From assembly GCA_003833135.1 (NCBI GenBank), contig QZLH01000150.1, positions 20,685 to 84,684 on the forward strand: DNA of 64,000 nucleotides. Direction: 5' to 3'. Made by a program: the position numbers and the translations under genes. Positions 33,728-44,656 of this stretch are shown piece by piece. The notes below the pieces were generated by a model that did no database searches, was not told the DNA's origin, and saw only the letters and a list, made by a program, of their open reading frames with translations. Source of the stretch: Oehlia diaphana. Lineage: Eukaryota > Glomeromycota > Glomeromycetes > Glomerales > Glomeraceae. The number at the start of each line of letters is the position of its first letter. Within the stretch, counting starts at the first letter, position 1.

Positions 33728-35248
33728 ATGGATACAAAATTTCACGACGAACTTGCACAAGATCTTTCGTTAATGTTAAATAATTCAGATGATTATAATG
33801 TAATTATTCAAGTTGGAGAAAATCATAATATGAAAGAATTTCGTATCCATTCAAATATCTTAAGAGCTCGTTCACCTTATTTCAAGAATGCACTTTCTAC
33901 ACTTTCGGGTAGGTCATCTAAAAGGAAGACTGATAATTCTAAAAGAAGTGACATTATTGAATTTAAAAAATCAAATATTAACCCTAATTCTTTCGAATTA
34001 ATTCTCAAGTACGTAGTTGAAGTTTTCTTATTTTTAATAAAGTCATTTTGTTATAATTAACATTTTTATTACAAATATAAAAGGTATATTTATACGGGTG
34101 AAGTGGATTTATCTAAACAATCAGGCGAAGATATTCTTGGAGTTTTAGTTGCATCAGATGAACTTCAACTCGGAAAATTATTTGATCACGTTCAAGATCA
34201 TTTAATTGAAAAACAATCAGTCTGGGTTAAACAAAATTATGTTCTTGTTCTTCATACAATTTTCAAATTATATAATTGTAACAAATTGCAGGATCATTGT
34301 ATTAAGTCTATCTGTGCAGACCCAAAACCATTTATTACTTCAGAAAATTTTCCATCTCTTGATAAAGATATTGTATATGAATTACTTAAACGTGACGATT
34401 TACAAATTGAAGAAATTGTTGCTTGGGATCATTTGATTAAATGGGGTATCGAACAAACTCCTGGCTTAGGAAGTAAGAATAACGATAGAGCTAAATGGAG
34501 CGACAGTAATTATAAAGCGTTAAAAAGAACGTTAAGTCATTTTATTCCTCTAATTCGATTTGTGGAAATTTCTCCTGCTGATTTTTATGATAAAGTTCGT
34601 CCCTATAAAGCTGTTATCCCTGAATATATTTATGAAGATATTACTGAATTCTATTATAAAAATACTTTACCAGAAGCCACTATATTACCGCCACGAAATG
34701 CTAAGGTCCGAATTGAATCAAAGCTTATTAAATTAAATCTTGCCGGTATAATTGCTGGCTGGATCGAAAGAAGAAATGAAAAAGAATTATCACACAAGTA
34801 CAATTTTGATCTTCTTTATCGTAGTAGCCAGGATGGGGTTAATACTAACACATTTCGAACTAAGTGTAATAATCAAGGTCCATGTTTAGTATTAGTCAAA
34901 CATCAACAATCAGCAAAAATATATGGAGGTTACAATCCACTTGGATTTATGCAATACGGTGGACAATGGTGTAATACAACTGAAAGTTTTATATTTTCTT
35001 TTGAAAATGGCAGAGATATTCAAAATATGAAAATAAGTCGTGTAAATAATGGCTATAATAATTATGCAATATACGAGGATTACAATCAGGGATTTAACTT
35101 TGGTAACGTATTTTATATGAATAATGATCAAATATATTTTAATAATAATGGCTATTATGATGGTAACATTAATAATGTTGGAAGTCCATACCTAAATAAT
35201 AATTTTGTTCCGGAGGAATTTGAAGTCTTTAAAATAACTACTTCGTGA
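33728..35248 (+). CDS. BTB-BACK-TLDc protein
   Basis: Exons 33728-34008 and 34084-35248, phase-2 intron of 75 bases inside LILK-YIYTGE; 481 aa. Start MDTKFHDELAQDLSLML chosen by family alignment; the upstream in-frame Met at 33662 would translate the poly(A) leader. BTB (15-130): YNVIIQVGENHNMKEFRIHS, LRARSPYFKNALS. BACK (about 140-265): LLKRDDLQIEEIVAWDHLIK, FIPLIRFVEISPADFYDKVR. TLDc (about 300-480): ESKLIKLNLAGIIAGW, YNFDLLYRSSQDG, GPCLVLVKHQ, KIYGGYNPLG, ESFIFSFENG, FNFGNVFYMN, EEFEVFKI. All three domains are full length. Its closest relative is the next gene downstream, in the same orientation, indicating tandem duplication. Confidence 0.92.
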
Positions 35249-35512
35249 TTCAATTAATTAAATGTAGTCAAAAAATAATTATATTATAATTTGTCCTTCA
35301 CAAAAATGTATTTTCCCACATGTACTGTGTACTACATAAATACAGTATTTTTTACAAGCATTCTCTTACATGATAATCATAAATAATATAGTGTAATGAT
35401 CATTTTGTGGGAAGATTACTATCGTAACGTCTAATTATGCAATTATTTCATCATATGATATATGTTGCTAAATTTTCTCATGATTATGAACAATTAAAAT
35501 TTTACCTCAATC

Positions 35513-35594
35513 TGACGTCAATAAAATGTGTAGCGTGTGATCTTCTTAATTCAGAAATTTTAATCAATTTAATCAATTAAGTGATATTTTTGTA

Positions 35595-35687
<93 letters not shown>

Positions 35688-35696
35688 AAAAAAAAG
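35513..35696 (+). promoter_or_regulatory. promoter element and long poly(A) leader
   Basis: TGACGTCAATAAAATG and GCGTGTGATCTTCTT (35513-35556) parallel the block before 33728. From about 35599 to 35694 the sequence is almost pure A, broken only by single T or TT, and ends 5 bases from the ATG. If transcribed it forms a poly(A) 5' leader. Confidence 0.45.
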
Positions 35697-36007
35697 ATGG
35701 ATTCAGAATTACACAAAGATCTTTTAAAAGATTTCTCGTCAATGTTGTATGATTCAGAAGATCATGATGTAATTATTCAAGTGGGAGATGATCATAATAC
35801 TAAAGATTTTCGAATACATTCAAATATTTTACGAGCTCGTTCTCCTTATTTCAGGAGTGAGCTTTCGACTAAATGGGGGAGCAATAATAGTAATAATTTT
35901 AAAAGAGGTCATACTACGATACTTAAAAAACCTCATATCAGTCCAAACGTTTTTGAAATAATTCTCAAGTAAGTAATTATTTAATATAAATGTAATTATT
36001 TATATGA

Positions 36008-36050
<43 letters not shown>

Positions 36051-37237
36051 TAAATCAATTTAATATAATTAGGTATATTTATACGGGTGAAGCTGATTTA
36101 TGTAAGAAAACTGGAGAAGATATTTTTGGAGTTTTGGTCACATCAGCTGAGTTTCTTCTCGAAAAATTATTTAATTATGTTCAAGATCATTTAATTAAAA
36201 AACAGACGATTTGGATAAAACAAAATTTCGCTTATGTATTTTATACAACTTTTAAACTTGAAAATTGCGAAAAATTGCAGGATTATTGTATGGAATGTAT
36301 GAGTGAAGATTCACAATTATTTACCTCAAAAAATTTTCCATCACTTGAAGAAGATATTCTTTATAACTTACTTAAACGAGACGACTTACAGATCGAAGAA
36401 ATTGTTGCTTGGGATTTTTTAATTAATTGGGGTATCGAACAAACTCCTGGTTTGGGAAGCGAAAATAACGATAGAACAAAATGGAGTGAAGATGATTACG
36501 AAGCATTAAAGGAAACTATAAGTCAATTTATTCCTCTTATTCGGTTTATGGATATTTCTCCCGCAGATTTTTACGATAAAGTTCGTCCTTATAAAGCTGC
36601 TATTCCTCTCCATATTTATGAAGAATTAGAAGAATTTTATTATAAAAAAACTTTGTCAAAAACTGAAATCTTACCGCCACGAATTGGAAAACTAAAAATT
36701 GAATCAAATCTTATAAATTCAAAACTAGCTAATATAATTGCTAGTTGGATCGATAAAAAAGATTTAAACAACATATCATCCAGTGAAAAGTACAATTTTG
36801 ATCTACTTTATCGTGGTAGCGAGGATGGAATTAATTCGAAGTCATTTCGTGTTAAATGTAATTACCGAGGTTCTTGCTTGGTATTAGTTAAAAAAAAAAA
36901 ATCAACAGAAATTTACGGAGGGTATAATCCAATTGGATTTACAAATTCTAATAGAAAATACCCTGCAAGTGATAGTTTTATATTTTCTTTCGAAAACGGG
37001 GAAGATAGTCATAATATGAAAATAAGTCGTGTGAATAGTAAATGTATTAATCGTGCGATATGCGAGCAACATAACAACGGATTTAATTTTGGCAATACAT
37101 TTTATTTTACGGGAGGTCATGTATTCTTTGGTAATTCCGATATTTACGATAATATAGGCAATATCTCAGAATTAAATATGAATCCTATACCAGAGGAAAT
37201 TGAAGTTTTTAAAGTAACGTGTGTAAAAAAAAAATAA
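35697..37237 (+). CDS. BTB-BACK-TLDc protein
   Basis: Exons 35697-35968 and 36073-37237; 478 aa. The ATG directly follows the poly(A) tract. BTB: HDVIIQVGDDHNTKDFRIHS, LRARSPYFRSELS. BACK: LLKRDDLQIEEIVAWDFLIN, FIPLIRFMDISPADFYDKVR. TLDc: ESNLINSKLANIIASW, YNFDLLYRGSEDG, GSCLVLVKKKK, EIYGGYNPIGFT, DSFIFSFENGED, FNFGNTFYFTGG, EEIEVFKV. The intron holds a T run of about 34 followed by an A run. A tandem paralogue of 33728 with both in the IYGGYNP subgroup. It converges with the minus-strand gene at 37367, about 130 bases away. Confidence 0.92.
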
Positions 37238-37366
37238 TTTTTTTTTATTATAGAAATGTTGTAAATAAAAGATCAAATTAAAAAATAAACTAATAAAAAT
37301 TATATCAATTTTCATGATTATTAAAGCCAAAATTTGTTGTTCCTGCCGTAAGTATAAGTTATAGAA

Positions 37367-38405
37367 TTAGTACGGATTCCATCTTACAGATCCTTTTATA
37401 GTCTTCATTGCAATTGGCATAAAAGGTTTTTTGGCTTCTATATTTTTCTTTAAAGGTCTTCTAACTCGCGGAGTCGAAATAATTGAAATTGGTGGTATAT
37501 CTTTCATGTAAAATTTCATGATTTCCTCGTAAACATTATGAGGAATAACAGCCTTATATGGACGAACGTTATCATAAAAATCAGCGCGGCTAATTTCTGA
37601 GAATCTGATGAGAGGTATAAATTGACTTATGGCTTTTTTTAAATCTTCGTAATCGGTCTCATTCCATTTCTCTCTATCGCTTTTCAACAATTGAATTTGA
37701 TTAATACCCCATTTGATTAAATAATTCCAAGCAATAACTTCATTAATATGCAAATCATCTCTTTTAAGTAATGAATAGAAAATATTCTTATCAAGTGATG
37801 GAAAATTTTTTGAAGAGAAGAATTGGTGTGGATCTTCACAGATGAGTGCAAGACAATGTTCTTGTAATTTCTTACAACTAACATATTTAAAAACTATATT
37901 AAAGACAAAATCAAAATTTTGTTTAATCCAATTCACTCGATTTTCAATTAAAAAATCTTGAATATATTTAAATAATTTCTCGAGAAGTAGTTCATCAGAA
38001 GCAATTAAAAGCTTGAAAATATCTGTTCCTGATTTCTCGGATAAATCCGCTTCGTCTGTATAAATATACCTTTTTATTTATAATGGAAAAGAATTAATTT
38101 TACTAACATTATTTTTTCTTTTTTTAACCTAATTAATACACAAAAAATCGTGCATACCTAAGAATTATTTCAAAAACGCCAGGATCAATATTTGGTTTTT
38201 TGTACTTAACCATGTCTTCGTTATTCCTTTTAGTAACCCATTTTTTCGAAAGTGCGATTTGAAAATAATTCGAACGAGCTCTCAATATATTAGAATGAGC
38301 ACGAAAGTCTCTTGTATTTTGATTTTCCCCAACTTGAATTATAACATTATGATCATCAGCATTAGTTAACATCAATGATAGGTCTTTTGAGATGCTATGT
38401 TCCAT
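37367..38405 (-). CDS. BTB-BACK protein lacking TLDc
   Basis: Exons 38405-38158 and 38069-37367; 316 aa, against 478-515 for most of the family. BTB: HNVIIQVGENQNTRDFRAHS, LRARSNYFQIALS; the junction codes R-YIYTDE. BACK: LLKRDDLHINEVIAWNYLIK, FIPLIRFSEISRADFYDNVR, PYKAVIPHNVYEEIMKFYMK. After STPRVRRP the similarity ends and an unrelated Lys/Pro-rich tail of about 25 residues (KKNIEAKKPFMPIAMK..) closes with a stop. No TLDc text follows in any frame before the next gene, so the domain was deleted. It may still work as a BTB-BACK adaptor, or be an early-stage pseudogene; the frame is intact. Confidence 0.8.
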
Positions 38406-38917
38406 TTTTTTTAATGTATTTTGCGTGTTTAGGATTATTTTGATAAAAATTATAGTATCAGTAATGGAGTTGATTAAAAATTACAAAGCTTACGAAAGCC
38501 ATTTTATCAGTGGTGTAATTCTGTAATACGTAATATTATTTTAAATATTCACTAATTGAGGCGTATTTCTTGTTTATTACAAGTTCCTAATGATTGTCTC
38601 ATGTGAAATATTTATGTTGCAAGATCTTTTAAGTTTGTTATCGTTATTGATAAGGATAAACTTGTAAGCATGTGAAAGTTTCAAAATACCTATTTATGCC
38701 ATGTAAATCATCTGCTTTTTTTTCTAAATATATCATTTCTAAAATCGGAAAAAATGACCACTAATAAAACTTTTAAGCCGGTTCCGCCCCTGAATATATG
38801 TACCGATCATCACCTGACTCTTGCAGGGCAAAATTTTTACGTAAAATGGTTGAAACACGAAACTTAATACTTTTTTCACCTTATTTTAGAAGTGTAGTAT
38901 GGATTAATCGAAACAGT
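38406..38917. other. intergenic, nothing identified
   Basis: AT-rich. Upstream flank of the minus-strand BTB-BACK gene. Confidence 0.4.
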
Positions 38918-39012
38918 GAATGACTATAGTCGTTTTTCGGTGAGTTACTATATTCATCGAATGACTATAGTCGTTTTTCGGTGAATTAATAGTCATTTAC
39001 CGAAAAACGATA
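38918..39012. repeat. tandem and inverted CGTTTTTCGGTGA units
   Basis: GAATGACTATAGTCGTTTTT followed by CGGTGA occurs twice with a period of 41 bases (38918, 38959). A third copy, TAGTCATTTACCGAAAAACG, is inverted at 38990. This can fold as a small hairpin and resembles a terminal fragment of an inverted-repeat element. Confidence 0.65.
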
Positions 39013-40144
39013 AGCAACAATATATGGTAAGTTATTTGTTCTTTTTTTTTTAAAAAAAAAATGTATATTTATAAAAATGAAAATTTTTATACTATATTTA
39101 TACGTAATGATTTTAAGGATAATAAACTTTTTTTTTAGAAATTATTATTATACGTATTTCTAATAAATGAAAGTTTACATTTACGCAAACAAAAAAATTA
39201 TTATAATTCAATTTATGAAACTCTCCTCTTCCGATCATTAATTCTGTAAGTACAGAATATAAAATAAATTTATTTGATTTTCAATTTATGTATGCCTTTA
39301 CTTTGGTCATAGACATTTATAGTTCTAATATTTTGGTATATTTTTTAAATATTTAGAATTTAATTATTTTTTAATCCAATAATGGAGAAAATATGAGGGT
39401 CAATAATTATTGTATGTTAAAATTATTTTTTTTTCCTTTAATAACGAATAATAGTAAGTAATTTGTTAATAGTTTTTAAATCCTGTTTGAATTTTTTATC
39501 GTTCCTAATTATATTGAATTCTTATGATCGCTTAAGAGCAAGATTTAACATCTAAACTATTTCTTAAACTTAGTTAATAAGACAATGGTGATGGCCTTGT
39601 TAGACGCAATAAAATTAACTACTGAAAAGTACAAATATCAAACGCCGGCGGGTACCACTTCGTGGTAATACGTAACGGTGACTTTTTTGGACGAAAAAAA
39701 TTAATTAATATTGTTAGAATACTTATCCGAATGTTAGATAAAGTGCTAACTGAAATGAAAGATTAGATTGAGCATGGATATTTACAACAAATATCGATGA
39801 AGAAAATTCTTACATAAACAATCCGACTCTTAATCAAGGACGAGTCGTTCATCTTGAGTAAAATCACGCGAAGGAGCATCCAAATCGATATGTTGGAGTC
39901 TGATCTCATGAATACAGATTTTTTACAATATCTTCAAGAAAAGTGATACGAATTTCTTCAGAGCAAAAGTCTTTTGAAAGCCAGAATTATTAAAAAAAAA
40001 AGTGAATTTGAAGTTTATTTTAATTCTTTTTGATGAGTATATCTCTAATCAACTGGAAATGTGCACTATCTCTATCAAAAGTGGGATGCAACTTGAATTT
40101 ATTAAGTTAGGAGGTTTGGGCTTGTATAAATTTAACCGGTATAT
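39013..40144. other. intergenic, no gene seen
   Basis: AT-rich sequence. GGCGGGTACCACTTCGTGGT near 39650 has a short GTACCAC-TTC-GTGGTA hairpin. No exon. The stretch leading into the rRNA fragment may contain further decayed rDNA but I cannot align it. Confidence 0.35.
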
Positions 40145-40420
40145 CCGGTAGACGATTAACAATCAACTTAGAACTGGTACAAATCGGACTGTCTGACTGT
40201 TTAATTAAAACATATCATTGTGATGTCTGTAAACTGGTGTTGACACAATATGATTTCTTTATCAGAAGTCTAATCAAGCGTGAGTAAACGTTTAAAGTAG
40301 TCATCTATTACCTTCGTCTATTACCTAGCGAAACCACAACCGAGGGATGTGGCTTGGTAAAATCAGCGGGGAAAGAAGATTTTGCTGAACTTTAGTTTGA
40401 CGTGAAAAGACAAAGAATTT
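40145..40420 (+). pseudogene. 28S rRNA fragment, decayed
   Basis: Several blocks match the conserved part of nuclear large-subunit rRNA in order: ATCAACTTAGAACTGGTAC, CTGACTGTTTAATTAAAACA, GGTGTTGACACAATATGATT, AGCGTGAGTAAACG, CTAGCGAAACCACAACC, GGCTTGGTAAAATCAGCGG, GGAAAGAAGA and TAGTTTGACGTGAAAAGACA. Compared with canonical eukaryotic 28S, the core between GTAAACGG and CTAGCGAAACC is mostly missing (roughly 70 bases or more) and many G or C bases have become A or T. It cannot be functional. The flanks are unrelated, so it is a dispersed, truncated copy. Confidence 0.85.
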
Positions 40421-40587
40421 GATATAATATACCGAAAGCTTTATATCCTTTACTTTGCAAAAATAAAAGGATTAAGTTGTGTAATATAATAATGATTGTG
40501 GGATATTTTACATTGTAGAACGTTAAAGTACTTAATAATTTATTAAGATTTAACGAAAAAAAAAAATTTTATTGGTGTGATAATTAC
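40421..40587. other. intergenic
   Basis: AT-rich. The first 40 bases may continue the rRNA relic but alignment is unsure. Confidence 0.3.
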
Positions 40588-40649
40588 ATTTTAATAATAC
40601 TTTCTGCCTAAAGTCGCAATTTTAATAATACTTTCTGCCTAAAGTCGCA
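40588..40649 (+). repeat. exact 31-base tandem duplication
   Basis: ATTTTAATAATACTTTCTGC plus CTAAAGTCGCA occurs twice without any mismatch. The identity indicates a recent event, unlike the old repeats around it. Confidence 0.9.
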
Positions 40650-41074
40650 GTATATTTTATTAACTCGATTATGATTTTTCGAAAATCTAATTTATTTTAA
40701 TCTATGAAAAGAGTAGTAATAAATAAAAATTTCTTAAAGGGGAGACTATTTTGCGATAAGTGTGCATCTTAAAAATGAAACAATGGAATCACCACCTTCA
40801 AATAATAATGTAGAAATAAGAGATTAATGATACCGATAGCACTTCCGATAACACTTCAAAAAATTTCTTTTTGTTTAACGGAATTGAAAAAAAAAATATT
40901 ATTTTATTTACGTAAATTTATTATTTTAAATCAATAAACATAAATAAAATAAATCTTTTGATACATCATATCGATTTTCTAAATCTGATTATAAAATATA
41001 ATAAGAATCATCGAATAAAACGATGAAATTATAAATATGCAAAATTTCCCTTGCTTATACGTGATTTAAAATGG

Positions 41075-41430
41075 AACTTATGAATAAAAATTATAAAAAT
41101 TCTTTCAATCCGATTCCCAAAATTAAAATCTAGCCCCATACTGATTATTATAATGATAAGTATTTTTCTTATTGTAATCAGGAGTTACCTTACAAAATAA
41201 ACGTGAAATAAGCAAGACAAAGAAATCACAAAATATTCGAGAACGTCACAAAAATTGCTTAATGTTTTAAGTAATTGTAAATACCTGTACATGAGTTTGG
41301 TTGCTTTAATTACCGTGAAGATATTTCATTGCTTCGGATATGATGATAATGTGATTGTAAAATATTGTAAACTATGCGGAAATTCATATCAAGGAATAAA
41401 TATTCAACGCCACCTAATTCTTTAAAATTG
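41075..41430 (+). pseudogene. relic of cysteine-rich kinase N-terminus
   Basis: Reads NSFNPIPKIKI then a stop and PHTDYYNDKYFSYCNQELPY, compared with DPTPKLKSSPIPI..NTDYCIFCEEHY in the gene at 1257. Further on, IVKYCKLCGNSYQGINI matches DCKLCGKSLYQGND. Many stops and frame changes. The kinase domain is absent. The source was a member of the family at 1257/7468. Confidence 0.7.
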
Positions 41431-42290
41431 TTAAAATTGTTGTATCAGTAATTTTTATCAATAACTATTTGTCCTCACTTGTAAATTTTTTAAATCATTT
41501 ATAATCTACACGCATCAATTGCACCATTTAGTCCATTTACTATATGTATGATGTATCATTCTCTTACAAGAACGACGGAATTATTGAATCAGCCGTCAGC
41601 CGTCAGCCAATCAACCAATCAACCAATAAGATTTTATCTCGCGTGATGAGTTTGCTTCAAAGTAATAAATTTTTGTCGTCAATCTTCAATTAAAAATAAA
41701 ATTCGTATCAAATAACGTAATTTACGAAGAAAATAAATATTTTGCGTCCATGAAATCAAATAAGGTAGAATCACAATCAAATTTTTTTATATTAAGTAAT
41801 CCACCTACCTGACACTTTTAGTTAGAAATTAGAACAAAGTAATTTTTGTTATGATACTATTTAAAAAACACCTAAATTTTTAAACATTCTATTATTAAGT
41901 ATTAAGTTCTCGATCGATCGATATTAGAGACAATAACAAACTTTTAGACTAGTTCGCCCGAAACGCTCGTCGGTCATATAATCACGTGTACAATAAAATA
42001 TGTAAATACGTAAAAAAAAATTTTTTATTTTTGATTGAAATGAAAAATCATTAAAGAATATATTATACAATCTCTCTTCTAACATCACCCTTTCCCTCCT
42101 TCAATGTAAATAATGTTATTGAAATGTAAACCTATATGTGCAAACATTACAATCCTAACCTACTGTTGTTATCAGTTCATTTTTCCTGTTAATTTTACTA
42201 AATACTTATTAATAGACATTCCACAATAATAATTTCAACGACTATTACATTTGTCAAGGTTTTTTTACGATCTATTTTTGTGATAGTATT
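41431..42290. other. intergenic, nothing identified
   Basis: AT-rich. Contains a short tandem GCCGTCA plus ATCAACCA run near 41602-41636. No exon. Confidence 0.4.
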
Positions 42291-42405
42291 CACGATGTAA
42301 CCACCAGTTACTTCGATTTCGGCCATTCACAATGTACCTACTAGTTGCTTCGAATTCGGTCATTCACGATGTAACCACTAGTTGCTCCATTTACAATTTC
42401 AGCCA
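42291..42405 (+). repeat. three-copy 37-base tandem repeat
   Basis: Units start CACGATGTAACCACCAGTTA, CACAATGTACCTACTAGTTG and CACGATGTAACCACTAGTTG and each ends in a TTCGG.CATT-like block; the third is extended. A minisatellite; no coding frame. Confidence 0.8.
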
Positions 42406-42680
42406 TAATTAACAATATCTGCATCATATGCGCGTTCGTATTCGTGCATTCTCTAAATAATCTTCAAATCCATCTGCATATAATCTTTCATCGAAATGTC
42501 TCCGTAACTTCGGTTGAACAGTACAGTTTATCATCTGGCAGTCAACTAAGTGAAGGGCTAGATGGGACTAGACGCTATTTTAAATGTTTGTAAAAAAAAT
42601 AATAAATAAATAAATGGAATGGAATGGAATGGAATGAATGGAACAAAACAAATAAAAAGATACATACGTAAAATTACCGT

Positions 42681-43016
42681 CTAATCACCACCACTACATT
42701 CACTAGGAATATCATGTATCGACTGCCAGAGAGTGCTTATTGAGTTCACGCCCAGTATATCTCCTGGGTGAAAGCAAGGCGATGTTACGGAGACATTTTT
42801 ACGAAAGATTAATATGCTGTTGTCCTTTTTATCGTGAAAATGACGAATAACACGATTAAGAGCGAATGACCAAATTCGTATTTCGACATCTTGACTCGCG
42901 TGAATATAATTCAAATGCTTTTTGCTTATCAACACTAGTTCCAATTCCATTTTGTCCTTAATAAGACAATAGATCGTCTTTCTTTCTGAGTTGGTTGTTG
43001 AGACAGAAATCTTCAT
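42681..43016 (-). CDS. hypothetical protein, weakly supported
   Basis: Open frame of 111 codons in a locally less AT-rich stretch, starting MKISVSTTNSERKTIYCLI and ending DIPSECSGGD. No domain recognised and no intron needed. The composition looks more coding-like than its surroundings but there is no paralogue in the window. An inverted pair AATTAAATGGATTA / AAGTCCATTTAATTA lies just upstream (43038-43075). It could equally be an exon of a decayed gene. Confidence 0.3.
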   Translation of the reverse strand: MKISVSTTNSERKTIYCLIKDKMELELVLISKKHLNYIHASQDVEIRIWSFALNRVIRHFHDKKDNSILIFRKNVSVTSPCFHPGDILGVNSISTLWQSIHDIPSECSGGD

Positions 43017-43874
43017 TAAGATTATAATCGTGAAGGTAATTAAATGGATTAGATACTAAGTCCATTTAATTACTTCTTCGTAAAATTGTAGTCTCACGTT
43101 TCTTATAATTAACCAATAAGACTCAAATATTTTTATAGTTTAGCTCATAAAAAAACATAAAAATATTTCTTTTAACATAAAATTGTATGATAAAGGAGAG
43201 TTCTCAATAAATTTACCAAAGAAATTATTGGCTTTATTTAAAAAAAGAAGGGGGCAAAAAAAAACTAAAAAAAATCAGGAAGTTGTTTATGCGTATGTCG
43301 GGATGTATAAATATTTGATTGCCATGTGATAAACCCGGTTATTGTTACCGATTTTAGACTCTACAACAATATTATTGTCGATCACTTGCTTGGCTATTGT
43401 CAAAGTAATTAGTTAAACCATTTTCTTTTTTTTCAAGCAGACGGTATATTTGGTTTAAAAGTGAATAGGATGATGTTTAGCCCATTTTCAACGATCTTTA
43501 GAACTATAACCATTGTTTGATTTTCTTTTATTCCTTTTTTCAAAAAAAAAAAAAAAAAAAAAAGTTATTTAGTTTCTATGCTGCGTAAAACGTTACACGT
43601 TTCTGTACTCAGTTATCTCCGAAATGACCCGCGGTATTGTGAAACGAACTTTGGGAAATTATTTTTGTGTAGTGTGGCGCAGCTGAAATTCCACGGCGCA
43701 GTTATTTATCCAATATACTTTTTGGTCTTTGGTGTTACTGGGGAAGATAGATGACAATCATCTGTCATTTGACTCTTAATGACATCATGTCACTAATGTC
43801 AATTTCATATCATTTTGCCAACACACTTATTTTAAGGAGCAAATAAAATTTCTTTATCAACATCAGAAGCATTA
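43017..43874. other. intergenic, nothing identified
   Basis: AT-rich with an A run near 43543-43563 and GC-richer text GTGTGGCGCAGCTG near 43672. No exon identified. Confidence 0.35.
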
Positions 43875-44656
43875 GTGAGATGGATATTACTTTTGGAGAT
43901 AAAATTATATAATGTGACAGTCCGAACGACAGAGGGCTCCGCACAGAAAAAAAAAGGTTCTAGCGTGTCTTTGAGAGAACAACGACCTAATGAACCAATG
44001 TTTCCTTCTACGAAACAAGAAAATGAATGTCATGACTCTGTTAGAGAAATGGAGATTGCAGAGTTCAACTCGTTGACTCATCATCAGATTCCATTCGATC
44101 TCAACGCAAATTTGCAAAAATTGTCTCGAGATCTTGAAACGCAATATTCACAAGAAATTCACTCAATTCCTAGTATATTGCCCAAGATCATGAGACACGA
44201 ATCTCGACACGCCCTTCCTTCTTAGTATGTTAAAAAATATTTATTCTTTTGATGGAACAAGCAGTAATTTCTTGTACGATTATGAAATAAGCGATTTCTT
44301 CAAAGTTTATGACATGTCTAACGAACGTTCGCCCAATTCTCGCAAGAGATAATGACTATGACATTTGGTTAGAAGATATTGGTGCTATATATATGGTCAC
44401 GTTTAGATAGTAGCATGTTGTATGTAGGACAGAACTTAAGAGAAGCCTTAATAAACTATCTGTTCCACCAATATAATATTTGGTATGTTATTGAATTCAC
44501 TCACGAAATTATAACAGTGAATGAAGTAAACCAAAAAGCTAGAGAATTGGCAGAATAATACGTACATTTTACATTGGAGTAACTAAAAAGCCATTAAAAG
44601 GAGATGGAAATAAAAAAAAGAAAAAGAAAAAGAAAAAGGGGAAAAAGCAGAATTAA
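43875..44656 (+). pseudogene. frameshifted gene of unknown family
   Basis: Four coding-like stretches follow one another in different frames. The first, 43875-44225, reads ..VRTTEGSAQKKKGSSVSLRE..SRDLETQYSQEIHSIPS. Next comes MLKNIYSFDGTSSNFLYDY..SNERSPNSRKR with a stop near 44352, then NDYDIWLEDIGAIYMV and LREALINYLFHQYNIWYVIE. The last, RTFYIGVTKKPLKGDGN, runs into a poly-Lys tail ending KKQN and TAA at 44656. Base composition is more balanced than the flanks. At least three frame shifts mean it is not functional unless introns or sequence errors explain them. Family not recognised. Confidence 0.5.

Noticed and set aside
39800..39900. TTAATCAAGGACGA looks like an 18S rRNA segment near the 28S relic
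   Set aside because: Only 14 bases agree and the following sequence does not align with 18S, so chance is likely.
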